64,000 nt of DNA from Meira nashicola (GCA_001600355.1 BCJU01000004.1:124001-188000); one strand, 5' to 3'; positions 48,516 through 59,653 are shown, counted from the stretch's first letter. The notes: generated by a model not told the origin, from the letters alone. Numbers and translations: made by a program.

Positions 48516-49190
48516 TGATTGTTGAACAAATTCAATTCATCAGAATAAAGTGATGATGGTTATGGTGTATGGGAAAGTTAATGCTCTTCATATATGCTAG
48601 CAGAACGGAAGTATGTATGTCTTCAAGTCTGTTGGCATGACCCAGATTAAAGCAAAATGACGAAGATGTGTACTTCAGGAACAGGAAAATGAATGCTAAA
48701 AATAATGAAATAAAAGATTATGCACTTTTTGAATTTCGGCACATTTCCTGTGTTCAAACACGAACCGCCGTTATCAATTGACCAAGCAACCAACAACAAC
48801 AAAAAAGCCCGCCGCTAATGTTGTTTAAAAAAAAGGCTTTTGCTTCCATCAGACCCCTCCCTTTGTGCCTCGGACATCTATGTACGTGTACGACGATGCG
48901 GCCCGACGCGGTAAGGCGGCGGTTAGCAAGCGAAAACACAGCCTTGGTATACAGCAAATACAAAGCTATACGCGGGAAACCGAGAACGTACACACCCGCA
49001 CACACACACACACACACACACACAAAGCAGCAAGATCGGGCAAGGTGTGCTTGTTACGCGTTTTTGGACATGAGGGCGGGAAGCAATGTACATGAGTACG
49101 GTAAGAAAAGGATGCACTTTTTCACTATGCGCATCATTCTATCTTACGCCCAAATATGTATAGTATGCAAGCCACAGAGAATGAAATGTA
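48516..49190. other. Intergenic with CA microsatellite
   Basis: Promoter region of the GT31-like gene. A (CA)n run lies at about 49000-49024 inside a locally GC-richer segment. The overlapping short frames only reflect the repeat. Confidence 0.5.
49000..49024. repeat. (CA)n microsatellite
   Basis: About twelve tandem CA units preceded by a broken copy (CACACCCG). Confidence 0.85.
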
Positions 49191-49316
49191 TGTCCTAATG
49201 CTCTTTTAAAGAATTTGAACTAGCAAGCGGATGACCAACTTCTCCTAAAAGGATTGAAGTTGTCAAATAAAGAAGTAAAAATATTCCAGCTGCAGTTAAA
49301 CAATTGAAAAAAGATA
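49191..49316 (-). pseudogene. Relic of the 3' end of a GPR1/FUN34/YaaH-like gene
   Basis: On the minus strand this segment reads NCLTAAGIFLLL ... TTSILLGEVGHPLA ... SLKEH and stop. This matches the C-terminal end of the intact gene at 51650-52545 (NCLTAAGITLLL, TSILLGEVGHPLAK, NLKEH). A 32-bp block is identical in the two places (49229-49260 and 51699-51730), and both stops sit in TGTCCTAATGCTCTTTTAAA. The relic has lost about ten residues of the parental stretch and has no upstream exons nearby. It is best read as a decayed partial duplicate lying beyond the end of the TLC gene. Confidence 0.75.
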
Positions 49317-49428
49317 AGATTAAAAAAATGTACAATAAAAATGGCGAACTCTATTTATTTGTGGTGATGGTGTAAAAAGATCACCTTTTGATTTGTATGA
49401 TGAGAGGGTCATGTCAGTATTACTTTAA

Positions 49429-50583
49429 TTAAAGAACCAAAGACATGGCCGAACGATCAGAGGTAGGTGTTTGGTCAATCGCATTTCTGTGATTCGCGAT
49501 GGAAGGTAATTCATAAAAAACTTCATCTCCTTCTACGCTATCCTTTCTTTCTTCATCACTTGAGGTGTTGGCAGATAGGTTTGTATTTTTTAAGCCTCGT
49601 TCAAAATCGAATTTATCCAAAGAAGGAGATGATACGATATTCTTTTTTGTCATTTTATCACTTTGATTTTTCTTTTCATATCTCTTTTCAATCGTTTTGC
49701 CCATAATGTATAAGACCCAAGAACCCCAAAATTGCGTGATTGATAAACCAACTATTGCGATCCAAAAGAGAACTTGCCATGTGATTTGTAATTTTCCATC
49801 AATATTTGGATTTATATCTTTATAATGAGCATTAATTTGCCAACGTGCAAAAACGTAAATTGTTCCAACTGTACTTGCCATTTTTACGATTAAAGATTGT
49901 AAAGAAGAAATGTATAATAAAGTACGAACGATTTTAGCAGGAGAAAAGATTCTATACATAAACAAAGCTACAAATGTAGTTTGTTCAGCAGTTGCTTGAA
50001 AAAGCCAAAGGTTACCGGTCAAAATAAAAGATGGATCATTTGTACGATCCAACATGATTAGAATAAACGAAGAAATAAACACAGTGATTATATGATGTGC
50101 TAACATTTGAACGCGCATCTTTTCACGATATGTTAATTCGAAAAAGTATAATACTGCGATTAAACATGCTGCTCCACGAACGCAATCTACCGAATTTTTT
50201 GAAAATCGTAATAGAAAGATTGGAGTTGCAATCAATTGTAAGATTAAAGCAATAGTTGTAACGATGACGGAGATTATATAAATAACCATCGTACGCTGAT
50301 GAGGAGCACATGATTTCCATTTCGATTTACCTAAAGCGAATGGTAAAATTAGGCTATGTAATAAACTTGCCATTAAATAAATACCAAACCAAAGGCAAAG
50401 AAATCCGACCGGTAACCAATGAATGGTTTCAGGATGAACGACTTGTTTTGTAAAGCTAGTCAATTCTTGAAAAGCTTTTTGATCGAATAAACGTGTGATA
50501 GGAACATCGTTTATCATCATTTGCATTTCTTGTTGTTGTGCGTCCATAATGTCTAATTGTACAGAATGTATTGTTGGAATCAT
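49429..50583 (-). CDS. TLC-domain (TRAM/LAG1/CLN8-like) multi-pass membrane protein
   Basis: The 384-aa protein has about seven membrane helices. The block LYFFELTYREKMRVQMLAHH followed by IITVFISSFI is the TLC-domain signature (aromatic/charged pair, then HH at a helix start), and LWLFQATAEQTTFVALFMYR fits its later helices. The C-terminal 80 residues are polar, Ser/Lys/Glu-rich and cytosolic. TLC proteins include ceramide synthases and lipid sensors or transporters of the ER. The ceramide-synthase motif HH-x16-D is not exact here, so a TMEM56/TLCD-like lipid role is as likely. ATG 50583 is used because the frame's earlier start is a TTG. Confidence 0.72.
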   Translation of the reverse strand: MIPTIHSVQLDIMDAQQQEMQMMINDVPITRLFDQKAFQELTSFTKQVVHPETIHWLPVGFLCLWFGIYLMASLLHSLILPFALGKSKWKSCAPHQRTMVIYIISVIVTTIALILQLIATPIFLLRFSKNSVDCVRGAACLIAVLYFFELTYREKMRVQMLAHHIITVFISSFILIMLDRTNDPSFILTGNLWLFQATAEQTTFVALFMYRIFSPAKIVRTLLYISSLQSLIVKMASTVGTIYVFARWQINAHYKDINPNIDGKLQITWQVLFWIAIVGLSITQFWGSWVLYIMGKTIEKRYEKKNQSDKMTKKNIVSSPSLDKFDFERGLKNTNLSANTSSDEERKDSVEGDEVFYELPSIANHRNAIDQTPTSDRSAMSLVL

Positions 50584-51649
50584 AAAGATGGTCAAAGAGT
50601 TGGATGTTTAGATGACTATGATTATAAGTTCAGTTTTGTCTTTTATACTTTTTAAGAGCAAGTATATTTGATTCTCTACAGTCATCTTACCGATACAGAT
50701 ATAGATCGGTCAATTTGATCTTTACTCACCTTCGGTGAAGTAGCCACATACTTGCGAAATTAATTTTTGCCTTGGCTTAACATAAATAATTTTTACTGGT
50801 CAATATTTTCACAATCAAAGAGATTCAGAAAGGGATCACTAACAAGCTGAGGAGCGGTAAGAACACATAAAAATCTTTTTCTTCCCGGCGGCAGGCTTGC
50901 ATGCATATTTCGATTCAGCCATCCAAGTATCATCAAGCAAACGTGTATAATAAAAAAAAAAGGGTTTTTATCGTCGGCCTTATACAAAATGCCAAAAGGC
51001 CGAGTAGAAAAAAAAAACGCGTAAAAACACAGACAGGCAGGCAGGCACAGGGGAAATGATTAGGCCGATCGATAAGGACGGTAAAAAAAAGAAGAACGGG
51101 AGTCAAGTAATACGAAAAATAAACCCTTTCCCGATGTATATACATATATCCGCTCAAAGTTGACGTCAATACATGTATATTATGCCCGACGTAGATGTGT
51201 GGCTTTTCCTACTTATCGAATCTTCTTATCATAAATATACCTCAGCACGGGAATGATGCAAAAAAGATAAAATGGGTAATTGTGTACTTTAAGCTCTTAT
51301 GCCGTATCTCTTTCGTGCTCTTACTCGATTTAATTTATCTACTGCTCCAATACTCTCAAGTTAAAGCGATCACAATGTATAAACTTCACGGAAATAGCAA
51401 GAGATATGAAAAATAAGAAGAGCATAGAGATAAACACATCCAAACAATTTATGAGCATCAAATAATTGCATCCTAAAAAAGCTTTTATAATTGTTCGTGT
51501 TCGCTCTATAAATATAGGATATATCTGTCTAGATCAAGACTTCTCTTCCCGAAAATCACTGCGGCTGTCTTTCCGTTCTTGCCAAGAATTGCAAAATATT
51601 CCAATTACGATAGATATTCTAAAAGATGAAGGAATATTGTTATCTTGTC
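50584..51649. other. Intergenic, no gene seen
   Basis: 1.07 kb. It contains poly-A and purine-rich runs near 50948-51110 and TTGCATGCATA at 50898-50908. Short frames have no coding character. Confidence 0.5.
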
Positions 51650-52545
51650 CTAATGCTCTTTTAAATTTAAACTTCCAAGAGGCATAAGTTTTGCAAGAGG
51701 ATGACCAACTTCTCCTAAAAGGATTGAAGTACCGGAATAAAATAAACCTGCCGAACAGAGTAATAAAGTTATTCCAGCTGCTGTTAAACAATTTGCACTT
51801 CCGGTCATATTTGCGATTCCAAACGTGATCACAACGATGTTGATCATTAGCAAATTATACATGAAAACGATTGCAGTTCTTTGAGAAGCAATCAAAAGCA
51901 TGAATAATGTTACCCATATTACTAATAAATATATACCTCCCGATGCGTGAACCAATTTTATGGTTTCTTCTCGATTTCCTCCAACTGTTTTAGCGAATGC
52001 TGTTTGAATTCTGAGAAGAAGGTATATTAGTAGATAGAATCTTTTCAATTCTACTTCCTCTCACTCACCCTGTCCATGGTAAGAAAGGCATCGTTAGACC
52101 AAAAATGATTGATCCAACCGAAGAGAATAAAGCACATCCAAACGTATTACCTGTAAAGAATTCACCCATTCCACATAAAATTGTTAAAAATGAACCCATT
52201 GGTAAACCAGTAACTACCCAAAAGTTAGGTTCAGTAATATTGCGAGACTATTTCCATAAAAGAAAGAATCGTTAATAAGAAAAAAACCTTTCTTTTATAA
52301 TTATTGCTACACCTCTAACTTACATGCAAAATAAGAAGACCTAATAACCATGTCGTCGCTCCAATAGTGAAAGATGCTAATGGGATTGGTAAAGCTAATC
52401 TTCTATGGATCATATGTGAACCACCGCTTGGAAAGCTTGGCTGTAAAGTGGAAAGAGCATGTCCGTTTGCAGTAACTTGTCTTTCTAATTTTAAAAATCT
52501 TTCTTCACTTATGTTCATTGGTAATGTTGAAGAGGATGATGGCAT
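51650..52545 (-). CDS. GPR1/FUN34/YaaH-like membrane protein, three exons
   Basis: The exons are 52545-52324, 52247-52069 and 52010-51650, with introns of 76 and 58 nt, giving 253 aa. There are six membrane helices after an N-terminal polar part. Family-like blocks are ALPIPLASFTIGATTWLLGL (position of the NPAPLG motif), GMGEFFTGNTFGCALFSSVG (the WEFxxGNTFGAT block) and TAAGITLLLCSAGLFYSGTS. The family comprises acetate/succinate channels and ammonium-export proteins (Ato/FUN34/GPR1). The NPAPLG motif is changed, so substrate choice may differ. The gene is divergent from a paralogue at 53109. The track of exons only becomes visible by splicing. Confidence 0.78.
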
Positions 52546-53108
52546 TTTTTGATTGTTTATGATGATGGCAAGGATATAAACAAAGAGAATTTTTATCAAT
52601 CTTTATGGATATAATATCATCTTTTCCCACACTTAAAGTTGTCTAAACGGTTGATCGATTATCGGAAAAAGTACCATAACATATACAGTACCGTTCAAAA
52701 GCCGGAAAGAAGGTGTACGACTCGATTGCAATTTTGTGACGATCTTATACATAAACACTAGGCAATAAAACAAAAGAAACAAAAGAAATGCGGGGAAACG
52801 TGTATGCGTGCGTGTGTTGCATTCCACTCAAGAACATCATAAAAAGTTTTAGCGTATAAATTATTTTAATACCCCGCTAAAGTTTCAATTCATTCGCCGT
52901 TAATTAGATCGGAAGCAAAACAACTGTCGATCTATGGTAACAACGATATATGACAGTATACTGACAATATGTCAAACTTCAACTTCCGATCGAGTGGGGC
53001 GGATATGTCGGAAAACAATAATGATGAATATAATACCTATAAAGAATAAAAGAGATCCCTTTTTATAATTTTTATTCGCCATCACCATTATCATTATTAG
53101 TATTTATC
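52546..53108. promoter_or_regulatory. Bidirectional promoter of the two GPR1-like genes
   Basis: 563 bp between two divergent paralogous starts. A TATA box lies at 53038-53044 for the plus-strand gene. No further gene seen. Confidence 0.55.
53038..53044 (+). promoter_or_regulatory. TATA box of the plus-strand GPR1-like gene
   Basis: TATAAAG lies 71 nt before ATG 53109. Confidence 0.55.
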
Positions 53109-53922
53109 ATGACAACAACAGATGAAAAGCCAACGATGAATGGCTTTGAAGGAGGTCATAACGTTTCACCACAATTTACAGCAGGAGGACATATTGCAAC
53201 AACTACCGAACAACCTGCTTTTCCTGATTTTCATAGAAAGTTAGCAGATCCTTCTGCTTTTGCTTGGCTTGCTTTAGGTGTCTCATTTACACTTTTAGGT
53301 GTTAATTTAATTGGTGCAAGAGGAATTCAAATCGATCAATCTGCCGTCGCTGGAACAGTAACATTAGGAAGCGTTACACTTACGATTGCAGTTATATTTG
53401 AGTAGGTATGCGGCTTAATGTGATATATTGAACGTTTACTAATATTATTATTTTCCCCTTAGATTCATTTCTGGAAGAACATTTCCAGCAACTTTATTTG
53501 GCGTTTATGGTGGTTTCTTTGGTGGATTTTCAATAATGTCAATCGGTTGGTTTGGAATAACAGGTTCATACGACGGTCAAATGCCAAATCCGTATAGTGG
53601 AATGCTAAGTGAAGAACTTCATTCTGCTCAAGGTTTATGGATAAGTACTTTTGTTATCATTAATTTTTGTTTATTAATCGTTGCAACTCGTCAATCAGCT
53701 TTTTTAATCGCTTTTTTAACTTCACTTCAAATCTTTTTTATTTTATTGATGATTGATTATTTTAGAGATCCTTTAAATCGTTATTCACCTCTTTCTCAAG
53801 CGACAGGTATTTTTGGTATCATAAGTGGTATTTTGGCTTGGTATTTAGGTGCAGCAAGTTTATTAACAAAAGATAGCGCTTTTTTCACTTTACCAACTTT
53901 ACCTCTCGTCAAAGAGGATTGA
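53109..53922 (+). CDS. GPR1/FUN34/YaaH-like membrane protein, two exons
   Basis: The exons are 53109-53401 and 53463-53922, with a 61-nt intron (gtaggt ... cttag) that splits a Glu codon; total 250 aa. Six helices follow a polar N-terminus. The blocks LADPSAFAWLALGVSFTLLG (place of NPAPLG), FISGRTFPATLFGVYGGFFG, and the final QATGIFGIISGILAWYLGAA match the family layout. It is paralogous to the gene at 51650 but diverged, with a different intron position. Likely a small anion (for example acetate) channel or ammonium-linked transporter; the changed NPAPLG motif leaves the substrate open. Plasma-membrane location is inferred. Confidence 0.78.
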
Positions 53923-54998
53923 TGTACATATGTACCGCATATACGTGTATTTCTTTCTTTCTTTCTTTAAATTAATATTATAAGCAATTTTGTCCCACGA
54001 TCGAGTCTATTTTGCGGGTTGTATAATAGAAGCGTTCCCGCTGCCAAGAGTTTGTCTAAAATACAAATAACACACGCGTAGAATTACACTCTCTGTAGAT
54101 CTTCCGGCCCGTTGTCGGAAGCGTGAATTCTGATTGCGGGGAAGCGGAGCGTGCTGCGCCATAAAAGGGGTCCAAGTATGATTGTATACAGTATGTACAT
54201 ATGTAACCGTGATCAGACATTTCCCACCTTCCTCCGAATAAAAGGTCGGAAGCAAGAATACCCACGCTTAAATAACATTCCTTACGCTAAGGAAATAGAA
54301 TTATACATGATACTGTTGAGTTTGCTATTATTCTATCTTGATAGAGTGACTTGCATAAATGAATTTTGACATGACACTCTCCGACTGACTATAATAAAAT
54401 GTGCGCTTTCAGTACGCTAGAAGCAATTAATAGAACGTAAAACCTTTTTTATACGAGTATACCGCCGCAGGTACTTGAAAATGTACTGCCAAGGCTTAGA
54501 CCCCGATCTATCTTGAGTTTGCACCCCACAGATCTGTATAGCACGGATCGGAATGAGGGGAATGCAGGTCTTTTTTAGAAGATCGTATGTTTATATTTTT
54601 GCATATGTTTTATGACATCTTTGTTTACTTCGTTTAACAAATTTTAAGAAAGTTCTACTCTTTTTTTCATGTATTGTTGAGCATGTGCATAACATGATAT
54701 TAAACCCCACAATCGTGGGTCAACGTGCATAGAAAACGCTATTTTCAGTCAATCAAGTTTTCATGGTTAAATGTACCTACGGTGTTTATCACTCGCTATA
54801 ATGAAATGAATTGTTCCGGGAAACCGTCGTTGCAGCATCGGAGGTGAGATTGTTATTATTTCACCCACTGTAAATAATAATCTAATGCAATGAAGATCAA
54901 TTGATGGTTTCATGTTTTATAAGTATATAAGAATCAATATTATTATCAAATCTTCATTTTTTCCCTATCAACTCCCCCTCCCCACATTTTCTCGCACA
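53923..54998. other. Intergenic, no gene seen
   Basis: 1.08 kb. It holds a (CTTT)n run near 53953-53967, CACGCTTAA at 54263-54271 and a GCTGCGC motif near 54152. Overlapping frames on the minus strand (54007-54265) have no coding support. Confidence 0.5.
54924..54930 (+). promoter_or_regulatory. TATA box of the carboxylesterase gene
   Basis: TATATAA lies 75 nt before ATG 54999. Confidence 0.55.
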
Positions 54999-56927
54999 AT
55001 GAAGACGATCATTCTTGCTAATCTTGCAGCCGTTGCAATGGCCAGTATGGTACCTATTCAAAAGCGACAATCACTTTTAGGTAACGTTGCCGGAAGTTTA
55101 GGCGCCTTATTCCCAGGTGAAAAACCTGTTGTTGAACTTGATTATGCAAACTATCGTGGTGTGACAAATCGACAATACAATACTCAAGATTTCCTTGGTA
55201 TGAAATTCGCAAAAGCAAACAGACTTGGTGAGTAATGATTATTTTTTATGAAATTTTAGATGTATACAAATGACTGACCGTGAAATATTATTTTTATAGA
55301 GGAATCACAATTCATTCCTGCTTCCGAGAAAACAGGAGAGATTATCGACGCTGACCGTTACGGCGACGCTTGTCCTCAAGTCCAAATTGCAGGTAATCCA
55401 ATCAATTTTGGTACTGCAGGATTAGCGGAAGGATTAACGGCAGCACAGCAGATACTTGCTCCACCAGGTCTTGTTCAAGGTCAATCAGAAGATTGTTTAC
55501 ACGTAAATGTTCAAGTTCCAAAAGGAGTTAAAAAAGGTGATAAACTTCCAGTTATTATGTGGATTCATGGAGGAGGATATGAATTAGGCGCAGCAAATTC
55601 AATCGGTTCCGAACTTACTGCCGTTCCAAATTTAATTTATCAAGGTGGTAGTTTGGTAAAAAGGAGTGTTGAAATGAATAAACCAATGGTTTTCGTTTCT
55701 GCAAATCATCGATTAAACTTTTTTGGTACTCTTGCTGGAAAAGAAATTTCTGATGCAGGTGCAGATAACCTTTACCTTAAAGATCAAAGATTGTTTATGA
55801 AATGGGTTAAAAAGTATATTGCAGAATTTGGTGGAGATCCAGATCACGTTGTCGCATTCGGTGAAAGTGCAGGAGCAATGTCTTTAGGATGTCATTTAAT
55901 GATGAAACCAAAAGAAACAGAAGATTTAATAAAAGGAGCTTGGATGTTTAGCGGTGGTCCGATGAGCTTAGCCGGACCAGAAAGAGTTCAACGTGTTTAT
56001 GATGACTTTGTTCGTGAATTAGGATGTGAAGGTCAAGATACTTTAGCTTGTTTAAAGAAAGCTCCTTATGATGAAATTTATCGCAAGATTCAAAGGACTC
56101 CCAACTTCTTAGGTTATACTTCAACCGAAGTTCCATGGTATCCAAGACCAGTTGCTTCTTCAAGTTTATTAACCGAATCTCCTCATAAAGCATGGCAAAG
56201 AGGTGATATTGCAAATATTCCAATCGTTATTGGTGATATGAAAGATGAAGGAACATTATTCTCTCAAGTGAATCAATTAAACGTAACAACAACAGATGAC
56301 TTTATCAAATTATTCCGTGATATTTATTGGGGTGAAACTGCAACAGATGAAAATTTTAAAACATTAACCGAACTTTATCCTGATGATATAACACGTGGAT
56401 CACCTTTTGATACTGGAATTTTAAACAGTTTAACTCCCCAATATAAACGTATTGCAGCATTAACCGGTGATTCTACTTTTGAAAGACAAAGAAGGTTAGC
56501 AAACGAAAAAGCAAGTTTAATTCGCAATTTATGGTCTTATCAAATTGAGATTGATTTACCACTTTTATCAAGAATCCCACTCGTTGGTCCAATTTTAGAA
56601 AGTCTAAAACTTACAAAACTTCCACAATTAGGTTCTTTCCATATTGCTGACGTTGTTTTACATGCATTTGGTACAATTCCTGCTTCTGTTTCAAAGAACA
56701 GTCTTCATATTATGAGCACGTTAATCGCTTTCGCTCATGACCTAGACCCAAACACGCATGGATTAAAAGAGATTCCAAATTGGCCACAATACAAATGGGG
56801 TCAACCTGCTGCTGGACGCGAACAACTACTTCATTTCACCGAATCAAAAGTTGATTTGATCAATGATGATTTCCGTCGTCCTCAAATGCAATATTTGAAT
56901 GATAACGCAGAAAACTTCCTTTTCTAA
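54999..56927 (+). CDS. Secreted type-B carboxylesterase/lipase, two exons
   Basis: The exons are 54999-55227 and 55300-56927, with a 72-nt intron (gtgagt ... tatag), giving 618 aa. The N-terminus is a signal peptide (MKTIILANLAAVAMAS), followed by a dibasic Lys-Arg (IQKRQ) suggesting a short propeptide. Alpha/beta-hydrolase features are EDCLHVNVQVP (type-B signature 2), MWIHGGGYELGAA (oxyanion HGGG), the nucleophile elbow FGESAGAMS with Ser266, an acid position in GDMKDEGTLF, and the His region LGSFHIADVVLHAFG. It probably hydrolyses esters outside the cell (lipids, plant or polymer esters). The exact substrate is unknown. Confidence 0.92.
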
Positions 56928-57323
56928 AAAAAACCCCTTCTATACTTTATCCCTTTTACCCTTTTGTGTACGGATATGAAATTCTTTCGATTTCTTTGAA
57001 TTTTACCATTTTTAATATCTATATCTTTCTGCTTATATGCTGTGAATGCTTTCGGACATCCATGGAGAGCGTGAAATAATAATCACCCCCTTGCTCAGCT
57101 CACACGCGTCCAATGCTCAGCGCGATAGGAAAACGGAAAGCGGGGAGTCTAAAATTACTCCACCTCTCAAATGCATGCATGCATGCATGTGCCGCCTCGT
57201 GGCTGAGGATTATAAATTCGGCACTTTATCTTCGGCTTAAGATTGTGTTTGATTGGTGGCCTTATAAATAAGAATGTATGCATTGAATTATTCCCATTTC
57301 GACGATCTTCAACCATCATCAAC
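56928..57323. other. Intergenic with ATGC repeat, P450 promoter
   Basis: 396 bp. It holds an ATGCATGC microsatellite at 57170-57190 and the TATA element listed below. Confidence 0.55.
57263..57270 (+). promoter_or_regulatory. TATA box of the P450 gene
   Basis: TATAAATA lies 61 nt before ATG 57324. Confidence 0.55.
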
Positions 57324-59186
57324 ATGCTTTCTTTCGAACAGGAGGTTTGGCCTCCAAGTCTACCAGTTTGGTTAAACAATTTACCATTAGCTGTACAAGT
57401 ACCGGTAGGGTTGTTTGCCTCAACGATCACTTTGCTATTCACATTGATCGGATACTTTTTAATAACAACAACATGGAAGATCATAAAAGCAAGACTGTTA
57501 CGCAATGACGGATACGATCACATTCCACAACCTCAACATACATCGAAATGGTGGCCAATTTTAGGAGATTTACCTGAAATACGTGATGCACCACCTGCAG
57601 AAGCACATATAAAATGGTCAAGAGAACTTAATTCAGACGTTTATATGTATAGAGGAATGTTTTATTTACCACGTTTAATTCTTGCAGATACGAAAGCGAT
57701 GAATTATATTTTAGGTCAACAAAATAGTTATAATTTTCCAAAACCTGAACAAACTAGACAATTTTTAGATAACCTTTTAGGAAATGGATTATTGGTTGCT
57801 GAAGGAGATATTCATCGTAGACAAAGAAAAGTCATTCAACCTGCTTTTAACGTTTCAGCAATGCGTGCTCTTACACCTTTATTCTTTCGTCATTCAAACG
57901 AATTCGTTGCAAAACTTTCTCAATTAATTGATGAAACGAAAGGACCAAGTGAAGAACCAGTTATTGAAGGACAAAGTGTTCAATCTGCTCGTCAATCAGA
58001 ACCAAAGAAGCCCGTATTTGATATCTCTCATTGGTTTGGTCGTTTAACTTTAGATATTATTGGAGATGCAGGATTTGATCATCAATTTGATGCTGTTAAA
58101 TTACCAATCGATAAACAACATGATTCGATCGTTGCTTCTTTTCGTTCATTGATGAGAATGGTTTCTTCAATTTCGATAACTGAAATTATGTTAGTCGGTC
58201 TTGGAAGAGTGAAAGGATTTGCATGGACAGTAAACATTCCAACAAAACGTAGAAGGGTAATCTTTGACGCTCGTACTTCTTTAGATCAAACAGGTAAATC
58301 AATCATTGAAACGAAAAGACGAGAAATTCTAACGGAAATGCAAGAAGCAAAAAACAGTGATGGAACATATAACGAAAAAGCATTCTTTGATGAACAAGAA
58401 GAGAATAAAGGAAAAGCAAAAGATTTACTCTATCTTATGATGAAAGCAAATATGGCACCGGGTGTAAGAGATAGTGAAAGAATGAGTGATGCAGAATTAT
58501 TGGGACAAATTACAACACTTTTAACTGCTGGACATGAAACAACTTCAACTTTATTAACTTGGTTCGTTCAATTAACAACTCTTCCAGAAAATAAGCACGT
58601 CATAACAAAACTACGCGCAGAAATTGAAGAACATTTTGCGGGAAGGGATGAATTGGATTATGACGCTTTGATGGCAATGCCATACCTTGACAATTGCACA
58701 AAAGAAGTTTTACGTCTTTTAAGTCCAGTCGTTAATACAGAAAGAACTGCAATTCATGATGATGTGATCCCATTAAGCAAATCATATAAAACTCGAGATG
58801 GAAAATCAACATTTAATTCAATAATCGTTAAAAAAGATCAATTAATCTTTATTCCAATTCAAATTATAAATAGATCAAAAAATATTTGGGGATCAACTGC
58901 AGATGAATTTAATCCTGATCGTTGGGATGAATTACCAAAGAAGGCAAAAGAGACTGGTTTTCCTTCTCATATTTTAAGTTTTATCGAAGGACCAAGAGGA
59001 TGCATTGGAAATAGATTTGCCATTGCAGAATTTAAAGCGATCATTTGTACATTTTTACGTTCTTTTGATTATGAATCTTTAGGATGGGAAATTGAAAGGA
59101 AACAAGGTATCGTCGTTCGTCCACGTGTTGTAGGACAAGAAGAGTTGGGCACTCAATTACCTATCCGATTACAGCACAAATTGTAG
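57324..59186 (+). CDS. Cytochrome P450 monooxygenase
   Basis: The 620-aa microsomal-type P450 has an N-terminal membrane anchor (about residues 26-49, VPVGLFASTITLLFTLIGYF). Its motifs are the I-helix oxygen-binding AGHETTSTLLTW, the K-helix ExxR in KEVLRLLSPVV, FNPDRWDE (PERF region) and the heme loop FIEGPRGCIGNRFA with Cys560 as ligand. The heme loop and the I-helix resemble CYP4/CYP52-type groups, often active on fatty chains, but family assignment needs comparison. It is anchored to the ER and needs a reductase. ATG 57324 is chosen; the frame opens upstream without a better ATG. No introns. Confidence 0.95.
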   Translation: MLSFEQEVWPPSLPVWLNNLPLAVQVPVGLFASTITLLFTLIGYFLITTTWKIIKARLLRNDGYDHIPQPQHTSKWWPILGDLPEIRDAPPAEAHIKWSRELNSDVYMYRGMFYLPRLILADTKAMNYILGQQNSYNFPKPEQTRQFLDNLLGNGLLVAEGDIHRRQRKVIQPAFNVSAMRALTPLFFRHSNEFVAKLSQLIDETKGPSEEPVIEGQSVQSARQSEPKKPVFDISHWFGRLTLDIIGDAGFDHQFDAVKLPIDKQHDSIVASFRSLMRMVSSISITEIMLVGLGRVKGFAWTVNIPTKRRRVIFDARTSLDQTGKSIIETKRREILTEMQEAKNSDGTYNEKAFFDEQEENKGKAKDLLYLMMKANMAPGVRDSERMSDAELLGQITTLLTAGHETTSTLLTWFVQLTTLPENKHVITKLRAEIEEHFAGRDELDYDALMAMPYLDNCTKEVLRLLSPVVNTERTAIHDDVIPLSKSYKTRDGKSTFNSIIVKKDQLIFIPIQIINRSKNIWGSTADEFNPDRWDELPKKAKETGFPSHILSFIEGPRGCIGNRFAIAEFKAIICTFLRSFDYESLGWEIERKQGIVVRPRVVGQEELGTQLPIRLQHKL

Positions 59187-59202
59187 TACTGTCATATACA
59201 TA

Positions 59203-59264
59203 CTTTACCTTTATCAATTATATTCTTTACCTTTATCAATTATTCTTTACCTTTATCAATTATT
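59203..59264. repeat. Tandem repeat, three 20-bp units
   Basis: The unit TCTTTACCTTTATCAATTAT occurs three times in tandem (the first with small differences), 17 bp after the P450 stop, so it is probably in the 3' UTR. Confidence 0.8.
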
Positions 59265-59653
59265 GGCCGATGCAATTTTGATCAAAAGAAGTTTATCCGA
59301 TGAACCATTGTTTCACACACCTTTTTTCATTCAGCCCACGCTAAAGGGGGAAGCTGTTTGCGCGCTGCCCTGCGCTGCACTTGAACTGCAGGGGAAAAGT
59401 TGAACTTGGCCGGTCAATGACTAGTCCAACCATCATGTTTCTCTTGCTTGGCCGTATGCATTAAGTACCAGACCCACACGTTTATCATAGTTTAACCGTT
59501 CAATCAGGTACACGCTACATGCAACACTGATTGACGTTTACACACTTTCGCTCTTTTACCGAGAATCCGATTGAGATCTTAGGCAGCTTTACATGTATGT
59601 ACATCACGGTGAAATCCGGCCAAGTTTTGAAAGCGGGCTATTTTTTGTGCAAC

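Noticed and set aside
49000..49024. CA run as telomeric or CRISPR-like repeat
   Set aside because: Simple dinucleotide microsatellite; no spacer structure and no TTAGGG-type units.
48754..49198. Several 60-126 codon frames on both strands around 48.8-49.2 kb
   Set aside because: They run through the CA repeat and GC-richer spacer, have repetitive translations (Thr-His or Val-Cys runs), and no domain or conserved start.
54007..54265. Two overlapping minus-strand frames of 69 and 82 codons
   Set aside because: No signal, domain or TATA context; they overlap in different frames and look like chance.
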